Source of the DNA: Microcaldota archaeon
GTDB taxonomy: Archaea > Micrarchaeota > Micrarchaeia > Burarchaeales > Burarchaeaceae
Reading direction: 5' to 3'
DNA length: 17,681 nucleotides
Assembly: GCA_003660965.1 (NCBI GenBank)
Contig: QMVF01000001.1
Location: 1-17,681, forward strand
How positions within the stretch are numbered: the first letter of the stretch is position 1; every line of letters begins with the position of its first letter. Position numbers and translations under genes: made by a program. The notes under the pieces are model-generated. The model saw nothing but the letters and a program-made list of their open reading frames with translations, searched no databases and was not told where the DNA came from. This document shows, piece after piece, positions 14,232-17,681 of this stretch.

Positions 14232-14645
14232 CTACAGTATTTTTATGGTATGCTCGGCTTCCAGCAGGCGTACGCGCGCGGGGTTGAACAGGCCAGAGTA
14301 CGAGAGAACGAGCGCTTCGCGCCAGCTTCCATCAGGCATTGCAACTTTTATGCGCGAGCCTATTCTCCCATTATCAAGCGAGATGAACTGACCTCCCATT
14401 GAAAAGGCGGAGAGGAAGGGGATTGGAAGGAATGAGCGCATGGGTGCATTCACAGCCTGCACCACATCGCCTTTTCTCACCCCGCGCAGGTGTGGATATA
14501 GTACAGGTATGATGAGTGTGATGCCTAAGGAGAGCGCAAGCAGCTTTACCAAAAGCCACATATCCACGTCTGGAAGTAGGGCAAAGGCTAGTAAGGAGAG
14601 TGAAGAAGAGAGTAGAAAAACTCGTAGGAATAAAGGTAAACCCAT
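14232..14645 (-). CDS. small two-helix membrane protein upstream of the M50 protease
   Basis: Unrecognised 137-residue protein. Two membrane helices (about residues 5-24 and 29-51) are followed by a soluble beta-rich domain of about 85 residues (GVRKGDVVQAVN, FISLDNGRIGSRIKVAMPDG, REALVLSYSG). The pattern recalls small beta-barrel domains on membrane proteins, but no family is assigned. ATG 14645 has a strong GGAGGT a few bases upstream, and a predicted TATA box (the AT stretch 14678-14687) gives a leader of about 10 nt. It is co-transcribed with the M50 protease, so it may be its adaptor or substrate-gating partner. Confidence 0.8.
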   Translation of the reverse strand: MGLPLFLRVFLLSSSLSLLAFALLPDVDMWLLVKLLALSLGITLIIPVLYPHLRGVRKGDVVQAVNAPMRSFLPIPFLSAFSMGGQFISLDNGRIGSRIKVAMPDGSWREALVLSYSGLFNPARVRLLEAEHTIKIL

Positions 14646-14663
14646 TTCGACCTCCAGAAAAGC

Positions 14664-14687
14664 CTTTTATATGGCGCTAATTAATAA
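14664..14687. promoter_or_regulatory. overlapping divergent promoters
   Basis: The 57-nt gap holds two AT-rich boxes. TTTTATAT (14665-14672) is positioned for the plus-strand gene, with a predicted start near 14695. TAATTAATAA (14678-14687) is positioned for the minus-strand gene, with a predicted start near 14656. The boxes cross over, so transcription in one direction could interfere with the other. Confidence 0.5.
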
Positions 14688-14702
14688 CTTTTGGTAGGTT
14701 CG

Positions 14703-15296
14703 ATGAACAAAGCAGTAGCCGCATTGCTTCTCGTACTCATAATAGCGCTAGCCTACCTTGTATTCTCCAGTCGCACAGCCACCACTAAAGACGAGGCTTT
14801 GAGGTTTGTAAATGAGGATTTGAATTCCAAGTACCCTGATGCATATCATGAAATATTGGAGGCTGAGAAGGAGGGAGGCAATTGGATGATAAAGGCAAGG
14901 GTTACGTTTGATATGGGAAGCCCGTGCCCATCAAGGCTTCATGTTGATTACAAATACCCCGAATTCGGCTATGTGGTAAGGGAGGACTGGATTACCCAGG
15001 ACTGCCAGGCATGCATAAATCTTCCGAGCGATGAATGCGTAATATTATTTGAGGAGGAGGCAGTTATAGCAAGCCATACCAGGCTCGGAGCGCAGGAAGT
15101 AAGTGAATATATTCTGGAGCATAGTGATGCAAGGCCCTTGGCCCGCTTCTACGGTGATGAGGGCTACCCGCCTGATGGGAAGGCAGTATATACAGATGTT
15201 TGGCTTGTTACTTGGCAGTCGGATTCAGACAATAGTACGCTGAATGTGCTTTTGAGCAAGGAGAACGGGAATATAATCAATGTATGGGGGCAGTAA
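14703..15296 (+). CDS. membrane-anchored extracytoplasmic protein with four cysteines
   Basis: Unrecognised 197-residue protein. It has a Lys-3 start, then one hydrophobic helix (residues 4-21), then a soluble domain expected outside the cell. The domain begins EALRFVNEDLNSKYPDAYHEI with a following strand region, loosely like PepSY-type alpha/beta units, and a second, similar unit may lie at the C-terminus (AQEVSEYILEHS, then VYTDVWLVTWQ and LLSKENGNIINVW). Four cysteines at 75, 101, 104 and 112 could form two disulfides or a metal site. ATG 14703 has AGGT 4 nt upstream. A TTG at 14691 would add four residues and is less likely. There is no lipobox. Function unknown. Confidence 0.8.
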   Translation: MNKAVAALLLVLIIALAYLVFSSRTATTKDEALRFVNEDLNSKYPDAYHEILEAEKEGGNWMIKARVTFDMGSPCPSRLHVDYKYPEFGYVVREDWITQDCQACINLPSDECVILFEEEAVIASHTRLGAQEVSEYILEHSDARPLARFYGDEGYPPDGKAVYTDVWLVTWQSDSDNSTLNVLLSKENGNIINVWGQ

Positions 15297-15303
15297 CACT
15301 AGC

Positions 15304-15311
15304 TATATAAA
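15304..15311 (+). promoter_or_regulatory. TATA box of the glutamate dehydrogenase gene
   Basis: TATATAAA lies seven bases after the previous stop. A transcript start about 26 nt on would fall near 15334, giving a leader of about 28 nt that carries GAGGTGA (15349-15355), six bases before the GTG start. Confidence 0.6.
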
Positions 15312-15361
15312 GACTGGGTTCGAAAGCGGCAGCACCCGTTGTTTAGCTGAGGTGAGATCAC

Positions 15362-16519
15362 GTGGTCGCTTTTGGTGAGTTTGGACCTGAGGAGATAGTT
15401 CAGATTTATGATTTGAAAACAGGTATACGTGGTTTTGTAGTTATAGATAACACTGCGCTTGGAATTGGAAAGGGCGGAGTGCGCATGCTTCCAGACATTA
15501 CAGTTAATGAGGTTGCGAGGCTTGCCCGCGCCATGACTTGGAAGAATGCAATGGCTGACTTGCCTTTGGGCGGAGCTAAGGGAGGGGTGAAGGCTGACCC
15601 TTGGAAGGTAGATAAGCAGGAGGCATTGAGAGCACTGGCGCGTGGAATGAAAGGCCTTTCCCCTGCTCGTTATGTAGCAGGGCCTGATATGAATACGGGC
15701 GAGAAGGAGATGCTTGCATATGCTAAAGAGATTGGGACTATGAAGGCGGCTACTGGAAAGCCCAGAAGAGCGGGAGGTTTGCCTCATGAGCTGGGGAGTA
15801 CAGGCTTTGGAGTTGCGCACAGTGCAGCAGTTGCACTTCGGATAGCAGGCATACCCATAAACGGAGCCACGGTTGCAATTGAGGGCTTTGGAAATGTGGG
15901 CTCGTTTACAGCGCGCTTCCTCAGCAAGTGGGGTGCTAAGGTGATAGCGGTGAGCGAGCGTGCGGGTACGCTTTATGATGAGCGGGGGCTCGTAGTTTCA
16001 AAGTTGATTAAGGAGAAGGTGAAGAGGCGCACTCTGGTGAGGCTGCAGGGAGGTAAGTGCAAGCACTTTTCAAAGGAGAAGCTGTTTGAAACCAAGTGCG
16101 ATCTGTTAATACCGGGTGCAAGGCCCAATGCAATCAATAAGAAGAACTGGAGGAAGATTAGGGCAAAAGTCATAGTTGAAGCAGCGAACATACCAATAGC
16201 TGAAACCATTGAGAAGAAGCTTACTGATAAGAAGGGAGTCATGATTGTGCCTGACTTCATTGCAAATGCAGGCGGAGTGATAAGCTCTTACTTGGAGATG
16301 AGAGGGCGCAAGCCAGAGCACATGTTCAGGGTGGTGGAACAGAAGATTAGGAAGAGCACCAGAATAGTTCTTGAAAAGGCTCTTGAGCATGACAGGCATC
16401 CGCGCGATGTGGCGCTTGCAATTGCAAAGCAGAGAGTAAGGGATGCCATGCACAAGCGCGGCTGGAAAGTAAGAAAGGGCTTGGGCAATCATAGAGAGTA
16501 TGGTGCTAAAGCAATATGA
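15362..16519 (+). CDS. glutamate dehydrogenase (Glu/Leu/Phe/Val dehydrogenase family)
   Basis: A 385-residue cytoplasmic oxidoreductase interconverting glutamate and 2-oxoglutarate plus ammonium with NAD(P). The N-terminal catalytic domain shows K37 in GKGGVRM, K61 in MTWKNA, the catalytic K73 in PLGGAKGGV and D109 in GPDMNT. The Rossmann domain has GFGNVG (175-180), followed by SERAGTLYDERGL. K37 corresponds to the lysine that binds the substrate gamma-carboxylate in glutamate dehydrogenases and is absent from leucine dehydrogenases, supporting glutamate as substrate. The protein lacks about 30 N-terminal residues compared with typical GDHs. GTG 15362 is favoured by a good GAGGTGA site. Cofactor preference is not determined. 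Its TGA directly abuts the TAA of the convergent TyrRS gene. Confidence 0.93.
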   Translation: MVAFGEFGPEEIVQIYDLKTGIRGFVVIDNTALGIGKGGVRMLPDITVNEVARLARAMTWKNAMADLPLGGAKGGVKADPWKVDKQEALRALARGMKGLSPARYVAGPDMNTGEKEMLAYAKEIGTMKAATGKPRRAGGLPHELGSTGFGVAHSAAVALRIAGIPINGATVAIEGFGNVGSFTARFLSKWGAKVIAVSERAGTLYDERGLVVSKLIKEKVKRRTLVRLQGGKCKHFSKEKLFETKCDLLIPGARPNAINKKNWRKIRAKVIVEAANIPIAETIEKKLTDKKGVMIVPDFIANAGGVISSYLEMRGRKPEHMFRVVEQKIRKSTRIVLEKALEHDRHPRDVALAIAKQRVRDAMHKRGWKVRKGLGNHREYGAKAI

Positions 16520-17623
16520 TTATCGAGTTATGCGTGCTTTCAAAATGAATTCCTTGCTCTCCCTAGCTCCCTTATTTTTCTCAAAGTAGGTGCGCACAGG
16601 CTTCAGAATTTCGCTCAGTTCATCAGCTACTGCATTCTTCAAATCAGCAGGATGAAGTTTGCCTTCTTTGTAAACGCGTGCTAATTCATCAAAGGTTTGA
16701 AGCTCGAGCTTGCCCCCGAATTTAGCAGGCCTTTCAATCGTAATTCCATTCTTCCTTTCTCTGTAAATTATATGTCTTGCAATGTCGATTACGGGGTTGA
16801 ATTCCACTTCCCGTTCAGGACAGAATGCAGTTCCTAACTTCTTTTTTATAGCAGGAGGCTCATCATAAATGTAAATGCACGACTGTGGAAGGCTTTTGCT
16901 CATTTTTACCGATGAGAGCATGCGCTTGCGCTCTGTTGCATCCGGAGGCAGGGGCCATTGAGGGGGCTTGCCCAAACCTTGTAGTAGGTGGTGGTGAACG
17001 CTTACGGGCTTCCAATAGCCCAGCTTCTCGCCAACCTCGCGCGCAACCATATTTGCCTTTCTCTGGTCCATACCCAGCTGGCAGAGCTTCACTCCAAAAT
17101 GGAAAATATCTGCTACTTGCATGGGTGTGTAAATCAGTTCCGCAACCTTTCTGCTTTCCTGCGCATCCTCGCTCCTGCCTGCAATTTCAAGCGTGCGCAC
17201 AACTCGCGCTACCGTAACCTCGCGCGCAACTTTCACAACTTTTGCCCAATAATCAATGTCATCGTACAACTTGTCAGGAAATAGGAATTCAACTTTAGAC
17301 TCAGGCACTCCGCATGCAAGCCAAGAGTGCTTGAAGTGCAGTGCTGCTTTTTTTATGAGCTCCAAGTTTCCGTCAAACTTGTTGTTGAGCCATGCGTGCC
17401 AAGTTGCCAAATAAGCCTTGAACTTCACTCCTGCCTCTGCAAAGTCCTTCATCTTGTAGGCGCACATCAAGCCCGTACCTAAATGAACCGGGCCCGAGGG
17501 CTCCCATCCATTGTAGGCTATTGGGTGCCTCTCGCTCTCGAGCAGTGCGCGCAGTTCATCCTTTGTAATCACTTCTTCAGCAGGTGCTCGTGAGATCAGT
17601 TCAACGCGCCTTTCAAGGTCCAT
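16520..17623 (-). CDS. tyrS: tyrosyl-tRNA synthetase, archaeal type
   Basis: A 367-residue class I aminoacyl-tRNA synthetase charging tRNA-Tyr. The Rossmann core has YNGWEPSGPVHLGT (37-50), with HLGT as the HIGH motif, and KMSKS at 240-244. Y165, Q169, D172 and Q187 have exactly the spacing of the tyrosine-binding residues of the Methanocaldococcus enzyme (Y151, Q155, D158, Q173), which supports tyrosine rather than tryptophan. Archaeal TyrRS usually reads KMSSS here, and the loop before it (about residues 213-238, GKPPQWPLPPDATERKR) is longer than usual. The C-terminal domain keeps the typical RPAKFGG and LHPADLKNAVADEL sequences. ATG 17623 has no Shine-Dalgarno sequence and is probably leaderless. 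Confidence 0.93.
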   Translation of the reverse strand: MDLERRVELISRAPAEEVITKDELRALLESERHPIAYNGWEPSGPVHLGTGLMCAYKMKDFAEAGVKFKAYLATWHAWLNNKFDGNLELIKKAALHFKHSWLACGVPESKVEFLFPDKLYDDIDYWAKVVKVAREVTVARVVRTLEIAGRSEDAQESRKVAELIYTPMQVADIFHFGVKLCQLGMDQRKANMVAREVGEKLGYWKPVSVHHHLLQGLGKPPQWPLPPDATERKRMLSSVKMSKSLPQSCIYIYDEPPAIKKKLGTAFCPEREVEFNPVIDIARHIIYRERKNGITIERPAKFGGKLELQTFDELARVYKEGKLHPADLKNAVADELSEILKPVRTYFEKNKGARESKEFILKARITR

Positions 17624-17645
17624 GAGGCGAATTGTGCGGCTAGCT

Positions 17646-17653
17646 AATAAATA
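17646..17653 (-). promoter_or_regulatory. TATA box of the tyrosyl-tRNA synthetase gene
   Basis: On the minus strand this reads TATTTATT. Its centre lies about 26 nt before the ATG at 17623, so the transcript probably starts at or next to the start codon. This agrees with the absence of a Shine-Dalgarno sequence. Confidence 0.5.
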
Positions 17654-17681
17654 GCTTTGCAGCCGCGTTTCGTTACATAGC

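Noticed and set aside
15299-15820. Minus-strand 173-codon frame
   Set aside because: Antisense to glutamate dehydrogenase, with no motif and no promoter or ribosome site.
1-17681. CRISPR arrays, insertion sequences, tRNA or rRNA genes
   Set aside because: No regularly spaced repeats, transposase motifs, tRNA T-arm pattern in a foldable context, or rRNA-like sequence was seen on either strand.

Overview
The window looks like chromosomal DNA of a small, gene-dense archaeon. The evidence is an archaeal-type tyrosyl-tRNA synthetase, TATA-like boxes placed about 26 nt before the inferred transcript starts, GGTGA-type ribosome binding sites or apparently leaderless starts, archaeal type IV ATPase/TadC proteins, and class III (archaellin/pilin-like) signal peptides. 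The many short GQ-x-x-x-E prepilins, the unknown families and the extreme compaction suggest a DPANN-like lineage, but no rRNA or other marker settles the taxonomy.

Layout. (1) 101-3894, plus strand: a promoter, a possible 15-codon leaderless upstream ORF, a CpaF/PilT-type secretion ATPase and two TadC/GspF-type membrane proteins. Together these are the motor and platform of a type IV pilus-like machine. (2) 3891-7586, minus strand, converging on it: seven small membrane-anchored proteins coupled by ATGA/TGATG overlaps or tiny gaps. Five have a clear class III prepilin signal with Glu at +5, one has it in a shifted register, and the last lacks the Glu. The 411-residue member is an adhesin-like subunit with ten N-glycosylation sequons. 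No prepilin peptidase gene is present in the window. (3) 7640-10658: surface-sugar genes, namely a GT4 glycosyltransferase (plus) divergent from the pilin operon, and a sugar nucleotidyltransferase and a UDP-GlcNAc 2-epimerase (minus, ATGA overlap). (4) 10740-11393: an SdpI/DUF1648 membrane protein. (5) 11454-13604: two soluble helical TPR-like proteins of unknown function that look like diverged tandem paralogs and carry near-duplicate promoters. (6) 13607-14645, minus: an M50/site-2-type intramembrane metalloprotease with a small membrane partner. (7) 14703-15296: a membrane-anchored, cysteine-bearing extracytoplasmic protein. (8) 15362-16519: a glutamate-dehydrogenase-family enzyme. (9) 16520-17623, minus: TyrRS.

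How it fits together: region 1 should assemble the subunits made by region 2 into a filament on the cell surface. Region 3 could supply or transfer sugars for the glycosylated subunits or for another surface glycan. The rest is metabolism, membrane proteolysis and unknown families. All four convergent gene pairs end within 2 nt of each other or share stop-codon bases, and the three divergent pairs share promoters of 53-81 bp. Nothing resembling a transposon, CRISPR array, tRNA or rRNA was seen, and no stretch over 300 bases lacks a gene.
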